Origin: Candidatus Gastranaerophilales bacterium
GTDB lineage: Bacteria > Cyanobacteriota > Vampirovibrionia > Gastranaerophilales > Gastranaerophilaceae
NCBI GenBank assembly: GCA_944325315.1
Contig: CALVAA010000002.1
Location: 1 to 64,000, forward strand
Direction of reading: 5' to 3'
DNA: 64,000 bases
Position numbers and translations under genes: made by a program. The notes beneath the pieces are model-generated. The model was given only the letters and a program-made list of their open reading frames with translations. It searched no databases and was not told where the DNA came from. This document shows, in pieces, positions 44,262 to 53,589 of the stretch. How positions within the stretch are numbered: the first letter of the stretch is position 1; each line of letters starts with the position of its first letter.

Positions 44262-45767
44262 TCAATCCTGTTTTTTTATTAACTCTCTTGCTACATTTAT
44301 ACCACAAACCATAGCTTCATCCATATTATTATATTTGTGAAGTCCGTTTCTTCCTATTAAGCTTAAGTTTTTAATAGTGTATAAATATTCTTTTATTATA
44401 TCAATATTTTTATAAGTTGAATAATACCCGGGGTAAGCTTTTTTTTCTCTTATAACTTTTGTTTTTAAAATGCTTTTCTTTGAAAAAAGACCATATTTTT
44501 GACACTCATCCGACGCCAAATCAACTATCTTATCATCAGACATAGTCCAAATTGCATCATTTTCAAAAACAAAATATTCAAGCGAGATAAGATATTTGTT
44601 TTGAAAATCCGGAACCAAATAACAGGACCAATTGTTCATAATCTGGATTCTTGAAGCAATTGCATCTTTTTCTTGCAAATATATCCAACAGTCCGGAGCA
44701 GTATTGTTTATTGTATTAAAATTAGTTGTGTTTTTTAAATTGAATTCGTTTGTGTAAAAACTAACCAGAATATAGTCTCTGTAAGGCAGATTTAATGCGT
44801 TTTGTTTAATATTAAAAGGTGCATCAATACCTTTTATTAAGTCTTTAATAGGAATAGAAGAAATGAAATAGTCAGCAGAAAGTTCCAATACTTGATTAAA
44901 CTTGTTCTTATATTTAACAGACAGAATCTTGTTGTTTTCAATATTAAAGTCTTCAAATTCAGATTCAAAAATAAATTCGCCGCCATTTGCTTTGATGTAA
45001 TCTGCCATTAAATTCCAAAGTTGCGAACAACCAAATTTCGGGTAATAAAATTCGTCTATTAGAGATGTTTCTTTGGCAAATTTTAAAAATTTTAGTTTTG
45101 AAATAAAGGAATTTAAAAGTGTTTTAAACAAAGACAGTTTTTTAATTCTCTGTCTGCCCCACTCACAAGAAAGACAAGCAGCATCAACACCCCAAACTTT
45201 TTTCGTATAGTCTTTAAAAAAAATGTTGTACAAAACAAGACCAAAACGATTAATGAAAAAATCCTCAAGATTTTTCTCTTCTCTTTTTATTAAAACAGAT
45301 TTAAAATAACTTAGAGCTGAAAGCACAGCTGTTTTAAACCCTAATTTTTTAAGTGTGGAAAAAGTAAATTTTAAAGGATATTGAAAAAATTTTGAATTAT
45401 ATATTATACTGGAATACCTCTGCCTTATTAGCATGACATTATCGGACTCGTTTGGATTCAAACCGTTTTTGGGATATTTAATTTTCCTGTTTGCATATAT
45501 ATCATCCAAAGAAGGGGCATTTTGATGTTGTAAAAAACTGTCCCAAATCGATTGAATATATTTGTCCTTTGTGAAAAGTCTGTGACCGCCTATATCTACA
45601 CCCAAATCATCCCAGTAAACTGTCCTTGAAAGACCGCCCACACAGTCCAATTTATCAAGCAAAATCGGTTTTATATTAGAATTTGTTTTAATAAGTTCAT
45701 ACGCTAAAGCCAGCCCTGAAGGGCCTGCACCTAATATTAAAGCTGTTTTTTTATTATTTTTATCCAT
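44262..45767 (-). CDS. UDP-galactopyranose-mutase-like / amine-oxidase-fold flavoprotein
   Basis: A 501-residue FAD enzyme. The Rossmann motif GAGPSGLALAYEL is near the start, followed by GGLSRTV and DIGGHRLFTK. The YPLKFTFSTL...FFKDYTKKVWG block is shared by protoporphyrinogen-oxidase-like and UDP-galactopyranose-mutase-like proteins of cell-surface sugar clusters. The likely substrate is a sugar or isoprenoid; I cannot decide. It forms a minus-strand group with the small secreted protein upstream and the zinc-ribbon protein downstream. Confidence 0.72.
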   Translation of the reverse strand: MDKNNKKTALILGAGPSGLALAYELIKTNSNIKPILLDKLDCVGGLSRTVYWDDLGVDIGGHRLFTKDKYIQSIWDSFLQHQNAPSLDDIYANRKIKYPKNGLNPNESDNVMLIRQRYSSIIYNSKFFQYPLKFTFSTLKKLGFKTAVLSALSYFKSVLIKREEKNLEDFFINRFGLVLYNIFFKDYTKKVWGVDAACLSCEWGRQRIKKLSLFKTLLNSFISKLKFLKFAKETSLIDEFYYPKFGCSQLWNLMADYIKANGGEFIFESEFEDFNIENNKILSVKYKNKFNQVLELSADYFISSIPIKDLIKGIDAPFNIKQNALNLPYRDYILVSFYTNEFNLKNTTNFNTINNTAPDCWIYLQEKDAIASRIQIMNNWSCYLVPDFQNKYLISLEYFVFENDAIWTMSDDKIVDLASDECQKYGLFSKKSILKTKVIREKKAYPGYYSTYKNIDIIKEYLYTIKNLSLIGRNGLHKYNNMDEAMVCGINVARELIKKQD

Positions 45768-45770
45768 AAT

Positions 45771-46175
45771 CTAAAAAGAAATAACGGGTTTTTTAATTTC
45801 CTGCATAATGTTTCTTACTTGTTTATAACAAGTATTTACTGTAGATTCATATGTAACAGGCTCTAAATTTTTAGTCATGTTTGAGGTAATGTTTTCATAA
45901 TCACCATTTAAAGACTCATACTGAGCTGGTTTATAAGATTTAATTCTTGCAGAAAACGGTGTCAGTTTACCTGATTGCATGGTGACAACTAAATCATAAC
46001 CGTGCGAATCTTTGAATTTAATATTATAAAAATAATATCCGCTAAACTCTTTTAGGCTGTCTTTATCTAGAAAAACCTGCCTACCATGCGGAGTTTTAAG
46101 TTCCAGCCAAGTAATTGCATATGTCGGATTTAAAAAAGACAAAGCCAAAAGTAATATTAATAATTTATTTTTCAA
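45771..46175 (-). CDS. Small secreted protein of unknown function
   Basis: A 134-residue protein with a clear Sec signal peptide (MKNKLLILLLALSFLNPTYA) and probable cleavage after TYA. The mature part begins ITWLELKTPHGRQVFLDKDSL, which resembles a surface-adhesin-E-like or periplasmic beta-domain in many small exported proteins. Two cysteines are present at most. It leads the minus-strand group with the flavoprotein 3 nt downstream. Confidence 0.65.
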   Translation of the reverse strand: MKNKLLILLLALSFLNPTYAITWLELKTPHGRQVFLDKDSLKEFSGYYFYNIKFKDSHGYDLVVTMQSGKLTPFSARIKSYKPAQYESLNGDYENITSNMTKNLEPVTYESTVNTCYKQVRNIMQEIKKPVISF

Positions 46176-46271
46176 AATATGCCTCCATTAAATTATTTTA
46201 TTTGATTTAGAAAAAATTGCAAAAGAATTTAAAAAAAGTTATAATTCACAAAAACAGATGAAAGGAAAAGA

Positions 46272-47249
46272 ATGATTGTTAACTATATAATTATTGCACT
46301 TGTTTCTTTTTTGGCAGGCATTATTGTTTCTTTTGTTTTTTTTAAAACACAAAAAGAAAATAACGCACTTATAATAATGCTTAACGATTTCAGAAGAACA
46401 ATTGAAGAATTTAAAAATCAAAACATTCAAAACACAAAAGAAGTGAATTTAGCTCTTGAAAAAACAAGCGAGCTTGCAAAAGTTTTAACAACAAACCAAA
46501 ATTTAAAAGGGCAATTTGGAGAAGATTGTCTTGAAGCCGTTATAAAAACTTGTTTTCCTAATCAGAATATTAATTATATTAAGCAATTTGAGACAGTCAA
46601 TTCAGACGACAGAAGAATTAAACCCGATTACCTAATAAAGCTTCCAAATGACAAATCAATTCTCATTGACTGCAAATTAAACCTTGAAAAATATATTGAA
46701 TACGTTGAAAATAAAGACAATGAAGTAAAAAAAGCAGAATTTATAAAAGACATAAATGCGACCATTAATAATCTTGCAAATAAAAAATATGAAACCTCAA
46801 AAGAAATCAACCAACCGGATTTTATTTTGATGTATATACCTCTAGAACCCGTGCTGACAACAATTTATACTGATAAAGATTTTTTAGGCATAATTAAAAA
46901 TGCAAATGAAAAAAATATTATTTTGACAGGAAACTCAAGCATTATCACTACCCTCAGGTTGACAAAACTGCTTTGGGCACAAGACAGTCGTGAAAAAAAC
47001 ATAGAAAACATAGTAAACTGTGCACAAAATATTTACGAATATATAGCCCTGCATACAAGCAATCTAAGCAATATTAAAAAACAGTTGGATTTAAGCTATC
47101 AAAATTTCAATAAAGAATACGAAAAAATGATATCTAATAAATTATTTCAAAATATTGAACAGCTAAAAAGCTACGGGATTCAATCATCAAGTAAAAAAAC
47201 CGGAAGAAAAATAAGCGAAATTACAATTGAAAAGGAATTTTTACAATAG
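46272..47249 (+). CDS. rmuC: DNA recombination protein RmuC
   Basis: A 325-residue protein with an N-terminal membrane helix (about 4-24), a coiled coil (30-75) and the RmuC nuclease-like domain: LKGQFGEDCLEAVI, then KPDYLIKLPNDKSILIDCKLNLEKYI (Asp and Lys of the restriction-endonuclease fold) and LMYIPLEPVL. It limits recombination between inverted repeats. It is shorter than the E. coli protein, mostly in the coiled coil. Confidence 0.9.
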   Translation: MIVNYIIIALVSFLAGIIVSFVFFKTQKENNALIIMLNDFRRTIEEFKNQNIQNTKEVNLALEKTSELAKVLTTNQNLKGQFGEDCLEAVIKTCFPNQNINYIKQFETVNSDDRRIKPDYLIKLPNDKSILIDCKLNLEKYIEYVENKDNEVKKAEFIKDINATINNLANKKYETSKEINQPDFILMYIPLEPVLTTIYTDKDFLGIIKNANEKNIILTGNSSIITTLRLTKLLWAQDSREKNIENIVNCAQNIYEYIALHTSNLSNIKKQLDLSYQNFNKEYEKMISNKLFQNIEQLKSYGIQSSSKKTGRKISEITIEKEFLQ

Positions 47250-47293
47250 CCGTTTGATGAATTTATGTAAATTTTTTAAAATTATATGATGAT

Positions 47294-47311
47294 ATCCTCC
47301 ATTTGGAGGAT
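47294..47311 (+). promoter_or_regulatory. Hairpin that pairs with a ribosome-binding site
   Basis: ATCCTCC (47294-47300), loop ATTT, GGAGGAT (47305-47311): a perfect 7-bp stem that hides a perfect GGAGGA Shine-Dalgarno sequence 14 nt before the ATG at 47325. This could make translation depend on temperature or on a factor. It could also be a spent terminator of rmuC, but no T-run follows. Confidence 0.5.
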
Positions 47312-47324
47312 TAATATAAATATA

Positions 47325-47531
47325 ATGGAAATTGTTAAAATACTCAAAGACTATTCAAAAACCCCGCTTGAAAAAGAATTGAGCAAATATTTCACCCAAA
47401 AGCTTGATTCGGTTGTTTGTTGCGAAAAAATAAAAAATACAAAATTTATGCTTCAATACATAAAACCGGTGCATGATTTTGTTATTTATACAACATCTTT
47501 AACAGGCAGCGGAGTAAAAAGAATGCTATAA
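47325..47531 (+). CDS. Small protein of unknown function
   Basis: A 68-residue protein (MEIVKILKDYSKTPLEKELS...) when begun at the ATG at 47325, which has a GGAGGA site upstream. The in-frame ATG at 47286 has no ribosome site. Helical start, two Cys (VVCCEK), ending GSGVKRML. No family recognised. It overlaps rnhA convergently by 6 bp. Confidence 0.5.
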   Translation: MEIVKILKDYSKTPLEKELSKYFTQKLDSVVCCEKIKNTKFMLQYIKPVHDFVIYTTSLTGSGVKRML

Positions 47532-48011
47532 TTCAAAACCTTTATCGTATTCCAAATTATTATTACTTCTTGCCTCTACTGCCATTTTATCGCATAATTC
47601 ATTATATTTGTTATCATTATGGCCTTTTACCCAAATATATTCAATTGTGTGATTTTTTGATAACTGAATAAATTTTTGCCACAAATCAACATTTTTTACT
47701 TTAGAATTGCTGCTTGTTTTCCAATTTTTTTTAATCCACCCTTGAAGCCAGTTTTTATTTATTGCATCAATTACATACTTTGAATCGGAATATAATTTAA
47801 TACAACAAGGAACTTTTAAAATACTCAAAGCATCAACAACTGCCATAAGTTCCATTCTGTTATTTGTTGTTAATTCAAAGCCTTTTGATATTTTTTTAAA
47901 AACCATTTTTCCGTCTTTTTTTTGATACATCAAAATTGCCCCGTATCCGCCCTTTCCGGGGTTATTTGCGCATGCACCGTCTGTGTAAATTTCGACATTT
48001 GGTTTATCCAT
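47526..48011 (-). CDS. rnhA: Ribonuclease HI
   Basis: A 161-residue enzyme that removes RNA from RNA:DNA hybrids. The catalytic set is complete: D11 (IYTDGAC), E54 (NNRMEL), D76 (YSDSKYV) and D140 (NELCDKMA). The basic protrusion (WLQGWIKKNWKT) of the E. coli type is present. It diverges from the DAHP synthase gene. Confidence 0.96.
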   Translation of the reverse strand: MDKPNVEIYTDGACANNPGKGGYGAILMYQKKDGKMVFKKISKGFELTTNNRMELMAVVDALSILKVPCCIKLYSDSKYVIDAINKNWLQGWIKKNWKTSSNSKVKNVDLWQKFIQLSKNHTIEYIWVKGHNDNKYNELCDKMAVEARSNNNLEYDKGFEL

Positions 48012-48151
48012 AAAAAAATTATAGCTTAATTTTTAAACTAATCAATCAATTAATAAATTACAACATTTCTTAATAAGTGCTATACAAGATAATTTATTTA
48101 TGATTGAATGGTAAATGCGAAATTTAATGTTTAGAATGGAGAAGCATAGCA

Positions 48152-49189
48152 ATGATTATAGTCATGGAACATAACGCAACCATTGATCAGTTAAACAGAG
48201 TTATTAAATATGTTGAAGACAGAGGACTTAAAACACAGGTAAATAAAGGCGAGCTTCTAAATGTAATAGCTGTTATAGGTGATAAATCCGGCTTAAATGC
48301 AGAAAATATTGCAGCCATTGAAGGCGTTCGTGAAGTTAAAAAAATTCAGGAAGCATACAAATTGGTATCCAGAATAGCACACCCCGAAGACACTGTTATA
48401 AAATTTCCAAACGGAGTAAAAATAGGCGGCCTGGAACGCCCTGTACTAATGGTTGGCCCTTGCTCGGTTGAAAAAGACTTTGACGGTTTGCTTCAAGTAG
48501 CAACCGCCGCAAAAGAAATGGGATGCCAATTTCTGAGAGGAGGCGCTTTTAAACCGAGAACAAGCCCTTATGATTTTCAGGGTTTAGAAGAAAAAGGACT
48601 GCAGTATCTTGCTCAAGCAAGAGAAAAAACAGGACTTTTAGTTGTAACCGAAGTTATGGATACAATGGATATAGCTTTGTTGTGTAAATATGCAGATATT
48701 TTGCAAGTCGGTGCAAGAAATATGCAGAACTTTAAGTTGTTAAAAGCCCTTGGAAGAATTAAAAAACCCGTAATGATAAAAAGAGGCCCCGCAGCTACAA
48801 TAAAAGAATTCTTGCTTGCGGCCGAATATGTTGTATCAAACGGCAACCCTAATGTAATACTTTGCGAAAGAGGGGTAAGGGGCTTTGATACGCAGTTTTC
48901 AAGAAATGTTCTTGATATTGCTGCTGTGCCAATTATAAAAAAATATTCACACTTGCCTGTTATAGTAGATCCATCCCACGGAACAGGAAAGAGATATTTA
49001 ATTGAACCTATGGGTAAAGCTGCTCTTGTTGCAGGTGCACACGGACTTATGTTTGAAGTACACCACGACCCTGATAATGCAATGTGTGACGGAGCGCAAA
49101 GTTTAGGCATTGAACAATTTAAAGAAGTAGCAAGATCTTTAAATAAACTTATCGGAAGAATCGATTACGATAATAAAAATAATAAATAG
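48152..49189 (+). CDS. aroF: DAHP synthase (3-deoxy-7-phosphoheptulonate synthase), AroF/type I-beta
   Basis: A 345-residue enzyme, the first step of aromatic amino acid synthesis from PEP and erythrose-4-P. An N-terminal ferredoxin-like regulatory domain (1-70) is followed by the TIM barrel. The barrel has GPCSVE, FLRGGAFKPRTSPYDFQGL, QVGARNMQN and IVDPSHGTG. The layout matches the Thermotoga type with an N-terminal regulatory domain that can respond to Tyr/Phe. It lies 37 bp before glyQ. Confidence 0.95.
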   Translation: MIIVMEHNATIDQLNRVIKYVEDRGLKTQVNKGELLNVIAVIGDKSGLNAENIAAIEGVREVKKIQEAYKLVSRIAHPEDTVIKFPNGVKIGGLERPVLMVGPCSVEKDFDGLLQVATAAKEMGCQFLRGGAFKPRTSPYDFQGLEEKGLQYLAQAREKTGLLVVTEVMDTMDIALLCKYADILQVGARNMQNFKLLKALGRIKKPVMIKRGPAATIKEFLLAAEYVVSNGNPNVILCERGVRGFDTQFSRNVLDIAAVPIIKKYSHLPVIVDPSHGTGKRYLIEPMGKAALVAGAHGLMFEVHHDPDNAMCDGAQSLGIEQFKEVARSLNKLIGRIDYDNKNNK

Positions 49190-49226
49190 TTGTAAATAAT
49201 TACTTTTGTAATAAAATAGGAAAGTT

Positions 49227-50102
49227 ATGGCTCTTACATTTCAAGAACTTATATTAAATTTATCAAAATACTGGTCAGACAATAACTGTGTCATTCAACA
49301 ACCTTACGACATTGAAAAAGGTGCAAGTACAATGAATCCGGCTACTTTTTTAAGAGCACTCGGTCCGGAGCCTTTTAATTGCGCCATGGTCGAACCTTGT
49401 AGAAGACCGACCGATGCCAGATACGGCGAAAATCCCAACAGATTGGGGCACTACTTTCAATATCAGGTAATATTAAAACCTTCGCCGGATAATGCTCAAG
49501 ACTTATATTTAAACTCACTAAGCGCAATGGGAATAGATCTTGAAAAGCATGATGTCAGATTTGTTGAAGACAATTGGGAATCTCCAACCCTGGGGGCGGC
49601 AGGAGTCGGTTGGGAAGTTTGGCTTGACGGCATGGAAATTACTCAATTTACATACTTTCAACAAGTCGGCGGTTTAGAAGTAAAACCGGTTGTACTTGAA
49701 ATAACATATGGTTTAGAACGTATTGCAATGTATTTGCAAAATAAAGACAGTGTTTTTGATATTAAATGGAATAACGATTTAAAATACGGCGATATTTATC
49801 TCCAAAACGAAATTGAACAATCTAAATACAATTTTGAAATATCTGATGCAAAAAGATTGTTTGAACTTTTTGATTTGGCATCAAGCGAAGCTAACAACTG
49901 TATGGAAAACAACATAGTCCTGCCTGCATATGACTGGGTATTAAAATGTTCACACACATTCAACTTGCTGGATGCAAGAGGCGTTATAAGCAAGGATGAG
50001 CGTGTAAATTACATCAACAGAGTTAGAACTTTGGCTTCAAAAGTTGCTAAATTGTATGTGGAACAAAGAGAAAGACTTGGTTTTCCTCTTATTAAAAAAT
50101 AG
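49227..50102 (+). CDS. glyQ: Glycyl-tRNA synthetase alpha subunit
   Basis: A 291-residue alpha subunit of the tetrameric bacterial Gly[38 protein letters not shown] and [13 protein letters not shown]-like [16 protein letters not shown] are diagnostic. It carries the aminoacylation core but needs GlyS for tRNA binding. No glyS follows, so the two subunits are unlinked here, as in several other lineages. Confidence 0.97.
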   Translation: MALTFQELILNLSKYWSDNNCVIQQPYDIEKGASTMNPATFLRALGPEPFNCAMVEPCRRPTDARYGENPNRLGHYFQYQVILKPSPDNAQDLYLNSLSAMGIDLEKHDVRFVEDNWESPTLGAAGVGWEVWLDGMEITQFTYFQQVGGLEVKPVVLEITYGLERIAMYLQNKDSVFDIKWNNDLKYGDIYLQNEIEQSKYNFEISDAKRLFELFDLASSEANNCMENNIVLPAYDWVLKCSHTFNLLDARGVISKDERVNYINRVRTLASKVAKLYVEQRERLGFPLIKK

Positions 50103-50111
50103 AAAGTGCCT

Positions 50112-51707
50112 ATGGGAAAAAACAACGATTTTGATTTATCATCAAATTCAGAACAAAAAGCTGAAATTAATGTGCTGTCCGGTTTTGTAAAAAATCTTTT
50201 AACACTAAAAAATCCGGATAATATGCTAAAACAAGCGCAAAAGGTTGGTTTAAAAAAAACTTTGGGAGCGTTTGACTTAATTATTTTAGGTGTTGGCGCT
50301 ATAATCGGTAGCGGAATATTTACGGTTGTAGGAATTGCTGCAGCGGGTTCATCAGAATCAATCGGAGCGGGTCCGGGGTTAATTATATCAATGATACTCG
50401 CATCGCTTGCCTGTGTATTTTCAGCATTATGTTACAGCGAGTTTGCTTCAATGATACCTGTTGCAGGAAGTGCATATTTATATACATATGCTACAATGGG
50501 CGAATTTATGGCTTGGCTTATCGGCTGGGTTCTAATGCTTGAATATATTGTCGGATATATTGCCGTAGTTAGTGCTTGGAGCGGTTATTTTATGCAATTT
50601 TTGAAGGGTTTTTCAAAATATCTTCCCGATTTTATTGTTAATCCGCCCGTTTATCTAATCCATGATTATTCAACTGCCGTACATGAATTAACATTAAAAG
50701 GCATAAATCCGGATTCAGTTATACCCAACTTTTTAGGCATACCTGTATCTGTCAATATACCGGGGATTCTTATTACGCTTTTTATTATTTTAACTTTAAT
50801 TAAAGGCATACAAGAGTCAACAAAAATGACCGGGCTTATGGTGGCGATAAAACTCGGCGTTGTAGGACTATTTATACTAACGGGAGCATTTTACATAAAA
50901 CCTGAAAATTGGATTCCGTTTGCTCCAAACGGAATCAGCGGAATTTTTATGGGTGCATTCATAATATTTTTTGCCTACATTGGTTTTGATGCCCTTGCAA
51001 CAGCAGCAGAAGAGACAAAAAACCCGCAGAAAAATCTTCCGATTGGCATTATTGGTTCTCTTGGCGTTTGCACAATAATATATGTTCTTGTAGCGCTGGT
51101 TTTAACAGGAGTTGTGCCCATTAACCAAATTGATACACACGCACCAATAGCATCTGCTATGGTTATGGTCGGACAAAGTTGGATTGCAGGATTAATATCA
51201 ATTGGCGCACTAACAGGACTTACATCTGTTTTATTGGTATTGATGCTTGCAGGAACAAGAATACTTTATGCTATGAGCAGAGACAGATTCTTGCCTAAAA
51301 TTCTTCAAACACTACATCCTAAATACAAAACACCGCATATTTTAACAATAATGGTAGGAATAATCTGTATTATAGGTTCTCTTACACTGGATATATCGAC
51401 TGCGGCTGAGCTATGCAATTTCGGCACTTTTGCTTCATTTATAATCGTGTGTGTTGCTGTTTTGATACTGAGAAAAACAGATCCTGACAGGCCAAGACCG
51501 TTCAAAGTACCGTTTTCACCTTTTTTGCCATTAATGGGAATATTCTGTTGCGGCGGATTAATGCTCTATTCTATGCAATTTTTACAAAAATCAAGATTAC
51601 TGTTTCCGATATGGGTAGTTATAGGAATAGTATTATACTTTGTATACTCATACAAGCAGCTAAGAAAAGAAGGTCATGGGGCTTTAAAAGAGGAAGATAA
51701 TGCATAA
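50112..51707 (+). CDS. APC-family amino acid permease 1
   Basis: A 531-residue transporter with about 12 membrane helices. GVGAIIGSGIFTVVGIAA is the unwound helix-1 motif of the amino acid-polyamine-organocation family, cationic amino acid transporter branch. GFDALATAAEETKNPQKN is the conserved cytoplasmic loop. It would import an amino acid by proton symport or exchange; the substrate is not deduced. ATG at 50112 or GTG at 50106 could be used. It overlaps the next permease gene by 8 bp. Confidence 0.9.
   Translation: MGKNNDFDLSSNSEQKAEINVLSGFVKNLLTLKNPDNMLKQAQKVGLKKTLGAFDLIILGVGAIIGSGIFTVVGIAAAGSSESIGAGPGLIISMILASLACVFSALCYSEFASMIPVAGSAYLYTYATMGEFMAWLIGWVLMLEYIVGYIAVVSAWSGYFMQFLKGFSKYLPDFIVNPPVYLIHDYSTAVHELTLKGINPDSVIPNFLGIPVSVNIPGILITLFIILTLIKGIQESTKMTGLMVAIKLGVVGLFILTGAFYIKPENWIPFAPNGISGIFMGAFIIFFAYIGFDALATAAEETKNPQKNLPIGIIGSLGVCTIIYVLVALVLTGVVPINQIDTHAPIASAMVMVGQSWIAGLISIGALTGLTSVLLVLMLAGTRILYAMSRDRFLPKILQTLHPKYKTPHILTIMVGIICIIGSLTLDISTAAELCNFGTFASFIIVCVAVLILRKTDPDRPRPFKVPFSPFLPLMGIFCCGGLMLYSMQFLQKSRLLFPIWVVIGIVLYFVYSYKQLRKEGHGALKEEDNA
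50913..50935 (+). repeat. 23-bp palindrome in permease 1
   Basis: ATTCCGTTTG-CTC-CAAACGGAAT is a perfect inverted repeat inside the coding sequence (IPFAPNGI). The identical palindrome sits at 52444-52466 in the paralog. It is part of an almost identical block of about 90 bp. Confidence 0.85.
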
Positions 51708-53202
51708 AAGAATTATTTCAAACCTTTTAACAAGAAAAACAGCAAAAGAACTAATAGAAAGAGCAAAAACAGGTTCTCTTAAAAAAAGTTTAAATGCTTT
51801 TGATTTGTTTGTTATAGGGATAGGCGCCGTAGTAGGAACAGGAATATTGACAATAATAGGAACGGCAATACAAGGCGGTCCTGAAAATCTGGGCGCAGGC
51901 CCTGCAATAGTAATTTCTATGATACTGGCAGCTTTAGCATGTATATTTCCTGCATTATGTTATAGTGAAGTAGCCTCAATAATCCCTGTTTCAGGAAGTG
52001 TTTATACTTATTGTTATGCAACATTAGGAGAATTTGCAGCCTGGATAGTAGGTTGGGTTCTTATGCTTAACTATGTCATCGGAAATGTAACCGTTGCAAG
52101 CTCATGGTGCGGATATTTAACCCAACTTTTAAAAGGTTTTTCAAAATACCTTCCTGATTTTGTGGTAAATTTTCCGCTTTGGCTCAGGAGCGATGTTAGA
52201 TCTATATACCATATGTGCGAAAAATACGGGCTTGATGCGCATGATAAAATGCCGTTTTTATTTGATAAAATACCTGTTGCAATTAACATTCCAACGATAG
52301 CGCTTACTCTTATAGTAACTTTAATTCTAATTAAAGGTATCAAAGAGTCTACACGCTTTGCATCTGTTATGGTATGCTTAAATATCTTAATGATACTGTC
52401 ATTCATTATAACCGGAGCATTTTATGTTAAACCCGAGAACTGGATTCCGTTTGCTCCAAACGGAATCAGCGGAATAATTATGGGAGCATTCATAATATTT
52501 TTTGCCTACATTGGTTTTGATGCTGTTTCAACAGCAGCCGAAGAGACAAAAAACCCGCAAAAAGATATTCCAACTGCAATTATAGGAACACTTCTTTTTT
52601 GCACAGTCTTATATATTCTTGTTGCTCTTGTTTTAACAGGAATTATTCCATTGAATGACATCAACCCTTCTGCACCCATATCGGCAGCTTTAAGAGTAAT
52701 AAACAAAGATTATCTTGCAGGATTTATATCCACCGCTGCAGTTTGTGCTCTTGCGTCGGTATTTTTAATTTGCCAGCTTGCTTCAACAAGAATACTTTAT
52801 GCTATGAGCAGGGACAAATTTTTACCCAGAATTTTAAGAGCAATAAACAAAAAATACAGAACACCGCACGTTATGACTTGGCTTGTCGGAGGAGTGATTA
52901 TAGTTTGCAGCTTATTTATGGATTTGAATGTATCGGCAGAACTCTGCAATTTTGGAACTTTTACATCCTTTATAGCAATATGTGCCGCTGTTATAATCCT
53001 AAGAAAAACAGAGCCCGACTTAAAAAGATCCTTTAAAGTACCCCTGGTTCCGCTTTTTCCAATTATAGGAATCATAAGCTGTCTTGCCCTGATGGTATAT
53101 TCATTTAAGCAGCTTACAACCAGTACTTTAATGTTTCCGCTTTGGGTTTTAATCGGAATCGTGATATATTTCGGCTTTAGCTATAAAAATTTAAGAAAAT
53201 AA
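51700..53202 (+). CDS. APC-family amino acid permease 2
   Basis: A 500-residue paralog of the permease just upstream, with the same motifs (GIGAVVGTGILTIIG; GFDAVSTAAEETKNPQKD). Some blocks are nearly identical at the DNA level, including a 23-bp palindrome encoding WIPFAPNG. The two genes overlap and are read together. They may take up different substrates or form a pair; nothing distinguishes these options. Confidence 0.9.
   Translation: MHKRIISNLLTRKTAKELIERAKTGSLKKSLNAFDLFVIGIGAVVGTGILTIIGTAIQGGPENLGAGPAIVISMILAALACIFPALCYSEVASIIPVSGSVYTYCYATLGEFAAWIVGWVLMLNYVIGNVTVASSWCGYLTQLLKGFSKYLPDFVVNFPLWLRSDVRSIYHMCEKYGLDAHDKMPFLFDKIPVAINIPTIALTLIVTLILIKGIKESTRFASVMVCLNILMILSFIITGAFYVKPENWIPFAPNGISGIIMGAFIIFFAYIGFDAVSTAAEETKNPQKDIPTAIIGTLLFCTVLYILVALVLTGIIPLNDINPSAPISAALRVINKDYLAGFISTAAVCALASVFLICQLASTRILYAMSRDKFLPRILRAINKKYRTPHVMTWLVGGVIIVCSLFMDLNVSAELCNFGTFTSFIAICAAVIILRKTEPDLKRSFKVPLVPLFPIIGIISCLALMVYSFKQLTTSTLMFPLWVLIGIVIYFGFSYKNLRK
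52444..52466 (+). repeat. 23-bp palindrome in permease 2
   Basis: Second copy of the palindrome seen at 50913-50935. Conservation at synonymous sites, beyond the protein need, suggests recent gene conversion or a constraint on the DNA/RNA hairpin. Confidence 0.85.
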
Positions 53203-53208
53203 AAACCA

Positions 53209-53589
53209 TCAATTATCTTCTTTTATGTCAAAAGTAGATATTGCTTTATTTGAAGCGGGTTCATAAGTATTTAAAATTTTCTTTGCTTTTTTTATTTGAC
53301 TGAATTTTTCTTTAGTTTTTTCTCTTAAGCTCACAACAAGGGCAATGTTTTGTTTTTCAAGATCAACCAGTTTCTTTCTGATTTTTAAAAGTTCTTTGTT
53401 TGATTTTATAGCATCCAATCTTGGTTTTTCAAAAAAAATAATTTGTCTCAAAAGCGCTTCTTTTTCCTGAATCGCAATATCCACGCTTTCCCAATCATCA
53501 TTTTCAATTAATTTATTTATGTATCTGTTTGACTTATAAAACTTATCATACAGAAGTTTTAAATGGTTATAATCGTTTATACTAAGCAC
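53209..53589 (-). CDS. FliT-like flagellar chaperone/hypothetical
   Basis: A 126-residue helical protein. I begin it at the GTG at 53589, which has an AGAGGA ribosome site inside the end of fliS (8-bp overlap). A longer ORF would translate the low-complexity Asp track in another frame. The body (LLYDKFYKSNRYINKLIENDDWESVDIAIQEKEALLRQI) fits the FliT fold of helical bundles and its NDDWE-type motif. The position after fliS also fits. FliT-type proteins escort the filament cap protein FliD and adjust flagellar gene expression. Confidence 0.65.
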   Translation of the reverse strand: MLSINDYNHLKLLYDKFYKSNRYINKLIENDDWESVDIAIQEKEALLRQIIFFEKPRLDAIKSNKELLKIRKKLVDLEKQNIALVVSLREKTKEKFSQIKKAKKILNTYEPASNKAISTFDIKEDN

